Shown here piece by piece: positions 33,297 through 46,617 of a stretch of 64,000 nt of DNA. The notes below the pieces were generated by a model. The model saw nothing but the letters and a program-made list of their open reading frames with translations, made no database searches and was not told the origin of the DNA. Location: the NCBI RefSeq assembly GCF_032854445.1, contig NC_088302.1, forward strand, positions 7,869,338 through 7,933,337, in the 5' to 3' direction. Both the position numbers and the translations under genes were made by a program. Position 1 is the stretch's first letter; every line of letters starts with the position of its first letter. The DNA comes from Liolophura sinensis. Taxonomy: Eukaryota; Mollusca; Polyplacophora; Chitonida; Chitonidae.

Positions 33297-36200
33297 ATGG
33301 CAGCCGGGCCGAACTGGGGAACGTTACCCAGTGTCATTATAGTGGAGATTTTATCCTATCTTTCGAGAAAAGACAGACTGAAAACGTCTTCGGTGTGCAA
33401 ACGATGGAGAAGCTGCTTATTTCACCCGACATTATGGCAGAAAGTCACTTACAAACTGGGTTCGATGTATCGACAGCAGGCGAAATTTCTGGCAGACACC
33501 TGCGGACGATTTGTCCGAGAAACCACTATCGAGTTCAACTCACATAACTCCATCGAGGTCAGAGAGTGCTGCCGAATTCTGGACGTTCTGGCCAACAATA
33601 AAAACACACAAGCATTATCCATACGACCTTCGAGTTGCCACGTGGAATGGCCCTCCGTTGCAGGAACAGATCTTGTGGATAGGTACGTATGTTGAACAGA
33701 TTGAGTTGAATTTGGTTAGAGAGTAGTGCTACATGGCCTCTTTATTTACTTGTGACGCAGTTTGACAGTTGGGGGCTAACGGAAGTAAACAAACCGAGGA
33801 AGCATATGTGGAACATTGAGTTTCGCCAGGGGAAACGATTTTAAGAGAATAGTGTCGACAGTAATTGCTACACTCGGGTTACGTTTACAGCACCAAACGT
33901 TAAAATGAAGCTGTGAAAATAACATTAGCCATATATACAGCTGACATACGCGTGAAGTGGTGGGGAGGAGTAAGGTGGGGCACAGATGTAGCTTGCATGA
34001 TTAGGTTATCGGCCTAGCACAGTGTTAGGAAGTTGAATTAAATAAAAAATGGAGGTTTGTTTAAACCTATATCTGACATTCACCTGCCTCAATAATTACT
34101 GAATGAAATGAAAAATCCTATACTCTGGCTTTTCCACTGGAATGAGGTGCAGTGCAATTTGTGTGGCGTGCGTAGCAATCTAATTATACTGTATTCCACA
34201 GTTTTTGACTCTTGGATCTTTATATGTAAATACATATGGTGCAGATTTTTAATATAAACAGATGCACTATGATAAACATTCAAAGAGATCAGACATAACT
34301 TTATTGAAAGCAGGCCTTTTTTGCCATCAACCTGTTGTGTGTTGTGAGTTTTCCCTTGGGCTCTGCCCAGTTTCCTCTCACCATAATGTTGGCCGCCATC
34401 TTATAAGTGAAATATTCTTGAGTATAGCTGTAAAACACCAATTAAATAAATACTGTAATTTCTCAACTTTTTCACAGGTTTGCAAGATGTTTATTCAAGT
34501 ATATTCTGAATGCATTTTTCTGTATTGACTAATAAAATTTTTGTGAAGCCCTGACACACTGGCAAATGAAACCAGTGTAATTTAGTCTCCAAAATCAAAT
34601 TAGAAATGTGCATAAATTGCACTGAAATTTGCTCTTTTCATGTGCAATAAGGTTGAGGATTAGGGTAAATAAATTAAGCTGTCCGTCACAAGTTTATAGT
34701 GCAACAATTTAACATTTACTATGCTAAATGATTACATCAGATCCATTTTTGCACTGTAGCCTTCACTGCCTACTGATGAGCCTCAGTGTAATAAGAGCTC
34801 TGCATAAAGTCAATCTTCCTTCTTTGGATTTTTCGACTGCATTTGAAAAACATGTACCAGTGTTCTCATGTTTTCATGCATCAGCTACACAAAGATACAC
34901 GCACATTTGTCTGTTAGCTGTGAATTTAGTCCATTTCAGTGTGTAAAAATCATCCAGCACACAGCAATGCCCAATCAGAGACCCGGCACCGATCAGAATT
35001 ACCTTTCCCTATATTGGCAAAACCAGCTACCAAATCAAACGCCTTTTAGAAATGGTTAACAGTGATACAGTCTTAACAGTGATACAGCAGGGCCAGTGGT
35101 GCTGAAATTTTTGTTACTAACTCTCATCAAATATTACTAGCCCACCAAAATTTTATTTTGGTTTTTTCACCAAAGAAAGTGTACTATGCATGCGATTTGG
35201 TATTGTTGTTTTTATCTTTTTTGGTAATGAAGAATTCTGATCACTGGTAGAACTTTATTCAAATATAACTGAGGCATACATGTAAGTCAAGTCACTCAAG
35301 TGTATTTCATTCATAAAATTCATTTAAATGCCGTACATATGAGGGACATATAGACATAAAATAAAAACTGCTGAGTGAGCTAGTGGCCACCAAAAAAAAG
35401 CTGGTGGTCTACATGTCTTAAAATTAGCTTAAGACTGAGGTACAAAGTTCTATTTAAAAGTTATTGGAACCAGAAAGAAATGGCATTTTCCGCAGGATTA
35501 AAGTTGGTGGTGCTGTTTACATTCATGTTTCTAGGAGAGAAGCTCAGTGCATGCTGAACATCTGCATCGATTACATTCTTCTCAGCGTCGTGCAGCCATG
35601 CACCTTGCACCATGCTTCGTTGTACCCATTGACTTAGAAATGACCCTGACACATTGTTGGTGTGAATGCACATGGTGTAGCATTTGAACTGTTGTCATTA
35701 TGCCCCTCCCCACTTTATAAATAAACCGCCACATAGTGAAATTCAATTTACTTTAGGGTTTGGAAATGGTGCTGCTTAAAATGGTGCTGCAATTTAGGAC
35801 TCGCAAGTGCAGTACAGCCTTAACTGGAGCTGTTGAACGTCAAGTCTGAAGTCCCTCACTGGACAGCCTCGTACCTTGCTGAATGAAGAACAGAATCTTC
35901 CTTGGAAAAAAAAAAAAGAAGCTTGCAAAAATAGAAACAAGCAGAAATATTTAATGGTTTAGTGAAACAGATACACTTGTTTGAACTACATGTGCATTTA
36001 CCATAGTTCATCAACCTTTTTGCATATGAAAGGAGAAGAAATCTCAGTGCAGTTTATGCACATTTTTAATTTGCTTTTGGAGACAAAAAAAACCATTAGT
36101 TTGATTGATCAATTTCAGGGCTGCCCCGAAAGTATAATTTTATCACATATACCATCAGAATGTGATTTGAAAAAAACACCTGGCAAATATGCAGAAAGGT

Positions 36201-39200
36201 TGAAGAATTGCAGTACCAAATTTTTTACAAGCCAAACAGGACTAGTAGCTTTCCAGTTTTACTAGACCCACAGTTTCTTTTTACTCACATGGGACAGCGA
36301 ACCTATGTACTAAAAGACTTCAACATGATACTTGTGGCTGCCTTGCTTGTCACTCCACAATGAGAGGTTAGGGCAGTGACTGATTTGCCCGAAGTCAGTA
36401 TAATGTGAAAGTTCTGACTGTCATGTCTAGTGTCTTTGGCATTGTACTTCAGTGACGGCAGCACTTTGAGGAATTGACTCGCCTTGCGAGAAGAAGACAC
36501 AGTATGTGTACATACACCTAATGACTCCTTTTTGTCATATAACTGAAAATGTTAGGTGCAACGTAAAACCGAACGCACACATTCATACATGTAGGCCTTG
36601 TGTGCATGATTATGATCTTCAAATCAAACTGAACAGTTTCACTGGTCAGGGTTAGCTTGACTCGAAAGTTTGACCATAAACAGAACACGCTGATGAAGCA
36701 TCCCACATACTATGCTCTAGTAGAGATCAGTGTTGTGTATAGTCTGGTATGATCTTATGGGTAGTAATGAGGACCACAGACATTTTCCCTTTGGACACTT
36801 TCCCCTATAGGCCATCTCCCTGGGACAGGAAGAGAACATGTATTTTTGTTATAATTTCATTGTACTGTTTTTCACTGTATATGCAGTGCACTTGAGAATT
36901 TTGCACAACTTAAAATTCATGTTAAAAAAGACAACAAAACAACTGAACATGTGTTAATGTGGTTTAAGTGACCTACATGCGTAATGTTTCATCCACAATC
37001 CTCCTCATGTCCAGTAGTAGTACCCAGTCTTATTCAGTGTCATTAATCCCAGTTACTGTAGAAATTCTATAAGACAATGGAAAGAACAATCCTTATATCC
37101 CCCAAGATTATAAAATAAATTCATAAGTTTCATGGATTAATTGAGCAAGATGTGCTGTAAAACCCAGTGGTGTGTTTTAACGTAGAGTCAGGTGTACTGT
37201 ATAACAAAATCATTGTATATGTACACAAAATACACTTCATATTTTATCAAATAACCTGGTTTTATAAGGAATGAATGATTATGGCTTAACGCCACATTGC
37301 AGTTTTGCAGCCATGTTGTGCTGCTAAGGAGTACAGCGCTAGCTTAAGAGCAGTCATACTTACTCATTGTGACCTGTCATTTAACAATAAACAGATACAA
37401 CTGTAAATACGGCTATTCTTAAAAATTTGTTGTTGGTGGTAACCCATCCATGTCAGAAAGAATAGGGTGGTAGGTCAGTAGGGAAATATTTTTATTCTGG
37501 CTAATGAGAAAGCTAGAGATTTTAAAGGAATTAACGTTTTGAGAAAAATGAGCAAAAAAACTCTCATCAGATTACCCACAAGGTGCATAAGTTTGCTGTT
37601 GGCCCAGGCGAGCCATATGGCCATTCACGCAGTAATAACTGATCATTTTGGGAGAATCAAAAGTAAAAACTAGCATCGTCACAGGAAGGGACTTGGTTCG
37701 TGTTGACTTCTCCATAGCCATTGGGCTAGGCTTAACCACCTTCTCAGTTAACACTCCAATTAAAGCGCAGAGTCCGATGGCTCATTTGGTAAAGCGTCAG
37801 TGTCTGGGGCTGTAAATCCAGGGTCAAACCTGGGTCAGATCACACCTAAGATCTTAAAAGAGGAAGTTGTAGCTTCCTCGCATGGCGTTCAGCATTAACG
37901 GGGCAACTGGTTGAGCTGTATCAGTATAATGGCTCAGGTGGGTTGGCACTCTAAGGACTCCTTCGTCGTCATATGACTGAAAAATTGTGAAGTACTATGT
38001 TAAACCCTAAGCACTCACTCACTTGTCAAGTAAAGCACAGGGCCCAGAAAGGTGAAAGAATGGGTTTAATGTGTCAGATAACATATTTCTCTCTGAAAAT
38101 TGTCTTTGTAATGCCAAGAACATCTAGTAGTGGGAAAGCTGATGCAATTATCATAAGCCATTTATGATTATTTATAGTCAGTTCTACAAATACAATATTT
38201 ATATACTCTTGGTAACACGTACATACTTGTAGTATTGCACATTATATTGAGTTGTGAAGGAGACCTGTGTGAATAGGTGTGTTCTCATTCTTACTCTGAG
38301 TTATATTCTATATTTACAATTGGATTATGTGCTAGTCATAATTGTGACAATAATGAATTGTTAAACTACTGTTGAGTATTTATGTACTTACATGTACTTG
38401 ATTGCTGTTTATAAATCCAATACTTAAGAATTATCACGTCCGTGTATATGATGGCTGTAAGTTTAATTTTACATTGCACATTCTTTCCTGTAGGTTTCTG
38501 GACAATATTGAAGCCGTGTTAAGAAACAGCAGAAAATTGCAGCACTTCTCATTAGGCTATGCTGAAGAGCTGTTACAGTATTCCTGTGATTTCCTCTTGC
38601 AATTGGCGGATCATCATTCCAACCACCTGGAATCTCTTCACCTGGCCAGCATCAAGGAAGATTCGGAAAGCTACGGCATTATTGAACTGAACACGGCACC
38701 GTTTGAACGGTTTTCCTGCCTCCATACTCTCAGCATTGACTACGATCATCTCACAAACAACCTCCTTGAACTGTTTGCCAACAACCGGAAGGCCAAGCTG
38801 CGAAAGCTCACGCTTCACGTACACGGCGTAGAGCCAGACCACCAAGGCGTGAGAAATGAGACATGGCGTAAGCTGCGTAACTACTGTCCACAACTCGGCG
38901 TGACCATAAATCTCATCCACTCGACGGAGGGCACTCACCGGCTCCTCGACATCCTGCAGGTTCATATGCCGTTGGTCCATTTTCGACAGTTTTTCTGCAC
39001 TAACATTAATGTGGCTGCCATCAATTACATTGCAACACATTTCGGGAACACGCTGCGCTCAGTGTACATAATGGATGGCCTTCTGCAGGGCCTACCCAGT
39101 CTCTACCACTCCACTACACCAGAAGATCCGTTCGTCATGCTGGCCTGGCGATGCTCTAAGCTGGAGCATTTCACACTCATTGGTTTGTCAGTTTTTCTCT

Positions 39201-41721
39201 CACCAGTGATTTCTGATTAATGTACACATGACAGGTGTACATGTGTTGCGGAATTGTCACAACATTAAATATAAGGATAACTCAGTAACTGAAACTCTTT
39301 AATCTAGAAGTTTTGCATAGTGTTACTTGGTGTCAAAATGTTTGATATTTTGAACTCTTCATAGTGACATGTATGACTTCATCAAAGTTAAGGTCAACTA
39401 ATGTAATCTAAAGGTGTGTAATGTACTACAGTTGCAGTTTAACACCCAGCTGTGTGTCTGAAATAATGAATATCTCCATGATACAAAGTCAGCTTGGTGA
39501 TGACCTGGACTCATTTTGAGGTCATTTTTATTTTGACTCTTTAAAAATAAAGTTCCCTCCCACCATGATGATGGCTGCTGTCTTGAGTACAGGATAAAAC
39601 ACCAATACATAAATCAAATCTTAAAAATGAGTAAATGACCAAACTGGGTTGTAATGTTATGCAAACTTCCGTCTATAACTTATATCAAAGGTAGCATACA
39701 TACAACATTGTTCACATTGTTTTTTATTTGTCTCATTCAGTTTTACTACTACTTACCATATATGATGGTAACTTTTTTGCATGTATCATTAGATAGCCTT
39801 CAGTTAAGAGCAGACTGATATCTTTTATGGTTTCCTCCCTCCATAATGCTGGCCGATGTTGTATACCCTAACTCTTTAATGACACAAACAAATCATTTTA
39901 AGGAATTTTCATAGTAATTGTATGCACAAGTTCCACTGGAAAAATTACATTAACAGTTGAAAAAGTTGAAGATTTACAGTATGTGAAATATTCTTGAGTA
40001 TGGCGTGTGACTCCTACTAAATAAATAAAATAACCAGTACCTTTTGCACCTCCCGAAAATGTTCAATAAACTATAGATGTCCATGTGCACGTTGTTTGGT
40101 AGGCTATGCGATGTCAGAAGAAGATGTGGTGGCCATTGCCAGGCTGAGGGGAGATCAGCTAAAGTCCCTGGTCCTCCCGGAGAACTGTCTTCACCAAGGG
40201 GAGAGCCCTGATGATCTCCAGACCTGGGCCAATATTGGCGAGGTTTCAGACAACTTCTCTCACAAGGTACAATGTCTAGTTGAGCTAGTTAATAGTGGTA
40301 ATTTGGCACTGTGCAGTTTGAAAATGTACTACAGGGCCCAATTGTTCAAAAGTATATTAGCTAATTGGCGTACTGGTATAAAGTCAGATTTTATGTTAAA
40401 GCTTTGATCTAAAGTCGGCACCCAATGCAGCTGTCGAAGGTCAAAGTATGACAGTAGGAATTATTTCTGGAATATGTACAAAAGTTAAGACTTGGCCTAA
40501 AGCTAAAGGAGAAGAAAACACAACATTGTTCTAAATAACAGTTTGATGCATGTCTAATACATTTTGTTTGAATATAAGTTTGTTGATTTTATCCAAACAT
40601 ATGCATTTGATATGAATTATGATAATATTTATGAATATATTAAAAATATAGATATGATGAAAATCCAGTTTAAAACACATTTGTTAGCTGAAAAAAACAA
40701 ACAAATTGTAGTGCTAATATATTTATTAAACATGTATTACATCCTCATTTATAACATTATAACACAAAGACTGTATATACCAAAAGGTGGTCCCAAATAC
40801 CCACCAAACAAAATGTAGTTTTAAGTGTCTTTTTCTCTTAAAAAATATCAAAGGTCACTTTTATGACTAACTTTGCATAGTCTTCATTTAATTTTTAAGT
40901 TATCTCCATCTTTAAATGTGGTATTAACTCGTAAAATAGTCCATGCCATATCTGCGTAATGTGAGTGTTTTCAATGACAAAATGGAATGTATCATACCTT
41001 ATTTTGATATAATTTATTTAGTATATTTTTAAAATGATTTAGTGGGGGATTTAGTGGTGGCTTATCTACACAGTTTATCCAGCTTACCTTGTCAAGCACG
41101 TTCCGAGTATTATACCAGCATACTCAGGTAAAAGTAGCCTTTACATGGCTGTGAAAACTGAAATGGTTTGACATGTACTGTATTTCATGTTAAATTTGGC
41201 GTGAGAAAATGTAATTTTAGACACACAAGTCACTAGAAGCGTAATACTTTTCATGCCAACATTTCCAATAGGAATTTAATCAACTTCACAGTAAACTGTC
41301 AAGTGGCCCTATAAGGTCAGTGTGGATAAATCAAAACCAAGCAAAACCTGTCACATAAGAAAAGCGGAACTTCAGGTGAAATACATTTCAGGTAGTGCAT
41401 ATAATTTTACCCATACATATTGGAAGTTAAATAGGAAATTTGAACCAGTATACTGTGATACTGTGGCAAAGCAAAAGACTCAGAAGTGCTGTAGTAATTA
41501 ATTTACTAGTTCCTGAAAGTTCGATTGATTAGTCTTTCAAATTGCATGTATGTTTTGTTAAAGGATGACATAGTTATTTTCTCTGTTGCTAGGTTTCAGA
41601 GGGTCTTGGTCAAACTTGGCATCCTCTCAGAGATGATGAACTGCATCCTGCTATCCTAAACTTCCATGCTGATGCAGAGTCTGCTTACATGAACATACTC
41701 CTGCAGGATCAAACCTGGTAA
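33297..41721 (+). CDS. FBXO33: F-box only protein 33, four coding exons
   Basis: Coding exons 33297-33682, 38494-39182, 40103-40266 and 41593-41721, phases 2, 1, 0, total 455 residues (human about 555, with a longer N terminus). Exon 1 holds the F-box (residues about 10-50: LPSVIIVEILSYLSRKDRLK, then VCKRWRSCLFHPTLWQKV), which docks Skp1 in an SCF ubiquitin ligase, then FVRETTIEF. Exon 2 has leucine-rich repeat-like helices and FRQFFCTNINVAAINYI, ending in DPFVMLAWRCSKLEHFTLI, a strong FBXO33 signature. Exon 3 has VVAIARLRGDQLKSLVLPE. Exon 4 has VSEGLGQTWHPLRDDEL and ends in a short acidic/aromatic tail. The vertebrate protein targets YB-1; that role here is inference. The exon 3 donor (AAG|gtacaa) is the weakest site. 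Introns are 4.8, 0.9 and 1.3 kb. Confidence 0.92.
34336..34452 (+). mobile_element. SINE family A, 3' third
   Basis: It keeps 'gggctctgcccagtttcct', 'ataatgttggccgccatctt', 'gtgaaatattcttgagta' and 'aacaccaattaaataaat'. It is 5'-truncated, as expected for target-primed insertion, and sits in FBXO33 intron 1. Confidence 0.82.
36510..36590 (+). mobile_element. SINE family B tail fragment
   Basis: It reads 'aatgactcctttttgtcata', 'taactgaaaatgttagg' and 'gcaacgtaaaacc', a diverged form of the family B tail. It is in FBXO33 intron 1. Confidence 0.5.
37267..37345 (-). mobile_element. SINE family C tail fragment
   Basis: The sequence 'gaatgaatgattatggctta' plus 'acgccaca' and 'cagccatgttgtg' matches the left end of the family C copy at 52676. 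It is in FBXO33 intron 1. Confidence 0.6.
37771..38027 (+). mobile_element. SINE family B with shortened body
   Basis: A tRNA-like head ('atggctcatttggtaaagcg', 'ccagggtcaaacctggg') is followed by 'cacctaagatctt', 'tggcgttcagcattaacg' and 'agtataatggctcagg'. It then jumps to the tail 'actccttcgtcgtcatatga', lacking the 'cttgccttcggtaag' to 'acaaggaggca' block seen in the other copies. It is in FBXO33 intron 1. Confidence 0.8.
39550..39615 (+). mobile_element. SINE family A 3'-end scrap
   Basis: It reads 'ttccctcccaccatgatgat', 'ggctgctgtc', 'ttgagtacaggataaaacac' and 'caatacataaat', with the usual 'gtgaaatattc' block missing. It lies in FBXO33 intron 2. Confidence 0.6.
39822..40035 (+). mobile_element. 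SINE family A 3' part split by about 110 bases
   Basis: The first piece 'ggtttcctccctccataatg' plus 'ctggccgatgttgta' ends near 39866. The second, 'tgtgaaatattcttgagtat' to 'aaataaataaa', starts near 39980. In complete copies they abut. The spacer matches nothing else I know here. It ends about 70 bases before FBXO33 exon 3. Confidence 0.6.
40570..40915 (-). repeat. Unnamed dispersed repeat, copy 3 (longest)
   Basis: Read on the minus strand it repeats copy 1: 'gactatgcaaagttag', 'ggtgggtatttgggaccacc', 'gttataaatgaggatgtaat', 'catgtttaataaatatatta' and 'tatattcataaatatta'. It is in FBXO33 intron 3. Short open frames in copies 1 and 3 look alike (YEYIKNIN/D, YLLNMCYILI) only because the DNA is related; neither has a domain I know. 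Confidence 0.8.
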
Positions 41722-41734
41722 TCCAACTCCACAA

Positions 41735-42180
41735 AACAAGATACATGGGGCTCCATAAGGTAACCTATAGCTGCAGACATCAGGAGGCTCCAGAGGGTAA
41801 TCTGCAACTACAGAGATGAGGCTCTACATGGTGATTTAAGGCTATATGAACATGGAGGTTCCATGGTTCCTACAGGAAACAAACTTAACTCAGCAATGTG
41901 GAACCTCATGCAGAAAGAAGGCTTGTCCAGCTGTAAAACTAAAACTGCATAAACAAGGAGGCTTCTCATGGAAAAACGAAACTACAGATAGAATAAGTCA
42001 CAGCACAGAAGCCTAAAATTAAAGCACAAATTAGTCTTTATGGTTACCTTAAATTTGCAGAAACAAAGGGCTCCATATGGTTACCAGAAACAAGCAGGGC
42101 CTGTAGATATATTAACCATAAATCACAAGCAGGAAGACCCCATGGTCTTTGGCAGAGTACCTTAAATTGAGAACAAGAGA
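41735..42180. repeat. Degenerate minisatellite after the FBXO33 stop
   Basis: Recurrent blocks resemble 'gaggctccatatggtaacc' followed by 'aaactgcagaaacaagg' with about 45-60-base spacing. Units are strongly diverged. If transcribed it would be the first part of the FBXO33 3' UTR. Confidence 0.55.
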
Positions 42181-45100
42181 AAAAAGATAACGTTCATTTA
42201 TAAGGAGATGAATAGTATTTGCTCCTGTAAGTTGAATTTCTAGAGCAACGTGCTGTTAAGGTACAGCAAACAGCTGCCATAGAAATGTTACCTACAAGTG
42301 TGAAATTTCAAACATGAAATTTTGGTAACGTATGGCGTAAGATGATTTTGTATGCACACTGATGTGAAGAATGTTCATAAAGGCTTTACCTGAAAAACAC
42401 ATGCCCAGTTATGGTATTATAGAACTTCCAGATACTGTAGAATTAAGGAAGACAAATATGTGGAAAAATGTTAAAAATTAAGAGGTTACTGTGCTCTATT
42501 TTAACAAAATCTTCAAACAATTTGCAAAGAGACAGCTGCAAAACATTTTACTTTTCGAATAGTACTGCAATATTTTTACATTTCAGATCTGGGCATATTG
42601 GGTCCTTAGTCCTTGTTTTTTGGACAGATTTATTGGGACATTTTATTGCATATTTACTGAGGAACGTTCTTGTCACATAAAATGATGTGTAATGTTAAGT
42701 TTGTGTTCATGTTAACTTTGGCCATGTGTTTTCTTACTTGCTCAGACCACAGAATTTAATACAAGGCCTGTTCACGTAGTTGAATTTCTGTAATGCCTGT
42801 TTTTTCGGCGGTGAGAAAATCCCAGGGTTTAATTGTACAGTCTGATATAGGGTCTACCGCTGTATTCATTTAGTTTTTTTCTCTTTGTCTTAGAAAAGCC
42901 ATAGATAACGCTGAATGATTGCTTCTGCAACCAGAAGGTTAAGGTTTTGTGCTGCAGTGTTCTGGTTTTCAGATGAACTATGAACAAATTCGGATTATAT
43001 CTTGTGAATATGATGGTGCCTTCACAGTTGTTGGAAATAGAGTAGATATTTGTGATGGTAAGGAAAATCTTTTGCACTGACCAAGCAACAGGTCTTTGAT
43101 CTGTTCATTAGACCATGATGGCCAGTCACACAACTGCAAAGTTGCCTTAGCTTTTTATTCAATAGAAATGTGAAGAAATTGTAAGTTCTTAATGAAAATT
43201 TTGTTCCATCTTTGAAAGCTAATATAATTGTGATTTTAGTGCTGTCTGGTTATCCAGATGAGCTGTACAATATTTTTGATCTTGAGACAAGGAGACATAT
43301 TGTTTTATTTTTATTCATCGTAGTCAGGAGTATGGTTTCAGGCAGCATTCTGTATGCTTTTATATAACCTGAATGCTTATTTAGTTAGTTATGTTAGTTC
43401 TTATTTCTATACCCATCTGCTGCATAAAATACCTTATAATGTATACAGTGTATTACTTCTGTCTAATTAAATTGAACGCTACATTTATTTGGCACCTTGT
43501 GCAAAACCTTGCCATGAATGCATGTCTGTGAAAAAATGAAATGCCATGCAACATATCTAAGCATATACACATTTGCAAACCATCCCATGTAACTGAAAAC
43601 AAGTGACTTGAAACAAATGTACGCACAGTCTGAAACTGATAACAAGAGGTACGTGTAAATCACTATGCTTACTGCAGCAGTGGACAACGATCTGTGATAT
43701 CACATCAGGGGAATGTCAGACAGTCCAAAGTTGTGAACACCTATATCTACATGTTTGTATTAAATCTGTTCTAAAGGCCACTTCTGTTGTAATATATGCA
43801 GAACTGAATATTTAATACGACCAGCATTTATTGTTACTTTTGTGTATTACCTGTTGAATTTTTACTACTCTTGCCCCCTCCACTTTGACATTATGAAGGA
43901 TGATCCAACAGAATATCTTCCAGAGCTGTATGTAACAACCACATGCTAAAGTATTGACCACTCTGCCCCAGTTTTCCATTCGTTATTGTTTTGAATGGCT
44001 GCAGGTTCAGCCATCTGAATTCTGGGAAGAGAAGCACCAAGCATTGTGAAAATCTGACAGGTATCTTGCTTGTACGTATAATTGTAGAATAGCACATTTT
44101 GAAGTGAATGCAAATCAAGTGGATGAGAAGAAATTGTTTTGACCATGCCCTCTTGATTGATGGACTGTTTATGATGTGTTTATTACATGTGCAGGACTTA
44201 ATATATGAAGTGTCCATGTATTGATGAGCGTTTTATCAAATGAAGTGATAAGTGCAATGAAGGCACCATAAATCAGGTATTGAATACGTGTACTTTGCTG
44301 GTTTTGTTTTGATTGAGTATCATGGGACCATCTGTATTTTTTACATCCAGAAAGAACACTTTTGAAAGCCAGTTTTATTTTGTATGAGGGCCTATGTCAA
44401 TACTAGTGCACATGTAATTATGATGGGGCTCTGCTTATTGTCAACCATGACACCTGTATAATGCTAGGCCCATAACAACATGCAATTATTCCCAGATCTC
44501 TTTTTCCTAATATGACAGAAACGGTCATAGTTTGTAACCATGTTTAGAGGTTATGGATGGAAGGCTGCCATTGAGAGCATGGCATTATAGTGCTAAAATG
44601 TTCCTTCTAGACACATGTATTATATTTAGATCTTGCACTGATTACATGAAAAGCAAATGAAATGGGTGAGCCGTGATGGCATACTGCCTTTATACAGGTT
44701 GAATGATCTTTCAAATGCAAATGCCCTGTTATTAGCCAGTGAAAAGGGAAGATCAATTTATTTATAAAACCTTGAAGAGGAACAAGGTTTGTTCAGAGCT
44801 CCTTGTTTTTCATGTCATGTGCAATGTTCCTTTGAAGACCATTTGTGGCCAGTTCTAGAATTCTACAGGTCCACCGGTGCGTAAATAATATGTTTACGTC
44901 TCATTATTAAGATATGTTTACGCTAATATTTTAATTAATAAGACATTTTACCATCTAGTCTTGTATGTATTGAATGCTTTCCTAGGTATATATTGCCTGA
45001 TATTCAGTGTATGTTGAAGCAATGTCTTTCTCTGAGCAACTTAAAAGCAGTTGCATCTTACCGGTACTTTTGACATAGTCCATACTGCAGCTCAAGTACA

Positions 45101-45629
45101 CTTGTACACCTCTGCCTTGGGAATGATCATGTAATAGGTGTTCTTTGTCGTAGTAATTTGACAATTTTAAAATAGTGATGTGTGTAATGTAGAACGTGAC
45201 ACATTAATTGTGCTCTTGTAAAAAAAAAAAAGAAAAAAAAAAGAAGAAAGAAAAAGATGCACATTGTATAGTTCTTGTGATGTTTTGGTGAGGTGAGTTG
45301 TATGGTTTTTTTATTTTTGGTATATGTATATAAAAAAAGTTACTAAGATGTTTCTGTGGATTACAGGTAAGTGATGACAACTCAGCTGGAAATTTGAAGC
45401 TGAGGAAGATACTTAAGTGGTGAAAGAAATCTACCCCAAATGCATGCTGACATGCAATGTTTTCTTATTTATCAGAATGTAACAATGGAAGTCTTTTAGA
45501 AAAGCCTTGTCCTCAGTATTACAGAGAACCCTCCCATTTTGCAAACTGATGTGGCGTGGCATTAGTAAAGCTGGAATCAGTGTATATTGTTCTACTGATC
45601 ATTTCTTGAATTCAGACTTAGAACGTCTG

Positions 45630-45847
45630 GGCCTGTAATCACAAAGCAATCTTAGACTTAGGTCATCATTTCAAATCATTTTAAACTTGTTATTTCTTAC
45701 ATAACAAGGTCAAAATATTGTCTGATAACTTAAATTCTGGGTAAGTTATCGTAAAACAAATTTCAGCTGAAATAACGGAAAGGAACATACCAATTTTAAT
45801 GATTGAAATTTTGACTGAAGTCGTGATTGCGTCGTGATCCCAGGGCC
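45630..45847. mobile_element. Degraded MITE-like element
   Basis: The left end 'gggcctgtaatcacaaagca' plus 'atctta' pairs, with mismatches, with the right end 'gtgattgcgtcgtgatccca' plus 'gggcc'. This is an imperfect terminal inverted repeat around about 170 bases without coding capacity. Confidence 0.55.
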
Positions 45848-46617
45848 TGATACTGCATGTATTTTTAGATCACCTAAAATTTGACAATCAACCTTTTGTT
45901 ATAACTTGGTGAGGTAATATCTGACATAGCACACTTTCTGAGTTAAAAGATCTGACCAAATTTGTGATAATTCACTGTGATTTGCAATTCCACTGCCAGA
46001 CATTTAGAACAGGACTCAAGAAAACTGGTCAGAGAACCTTGTGCACAAGAAAAATGCTGAAACAATTTCACTTTGACTGATATATCTTAGAAACAACATT
46101 TCTATTTGAGGTAGATTTTAAATGTCTATTTTGATACCTACCAAGTTTGCGTTCTGTTTTGGTAAATAACTGAAGCACTTTCTGAAAGGGGTCTAGTAAC
46201 CTTCATCAAAAATAAGAATCCATTTTTTCTTCCCTGTATTGCATTGGCTTGATCGATCAAGGCGTAATTGTTTTGTCCTTGCGTACGTATATTTGTTCTG
46301 TTCTTTTTGTGTACATGGGAGGAAGCCATTTCTCTTGAAGCCACGCGTTATTTATTGTTTCACGCATACATCTCAACAGCTTGCCCACTTCTCATAGTGA
46401 AACAGAAACTTAATACCAAATGTCTGCCACAGTTTGCTAGTGCGGTATTATCCAAGGAGAAAAAGTCAAAGTCAGAGAAATATTGAAACATTTTTCAAGA
46501 AACTGTTTTGTTTTATAGTGAAACATTGATGGTTATAGTCTACATGTGTGTTACAGAAATTGACAGACAGATAGGTATGTTAACTATTTAAGAATTGAGC
46601 AGTGTACGTGCAGATAA

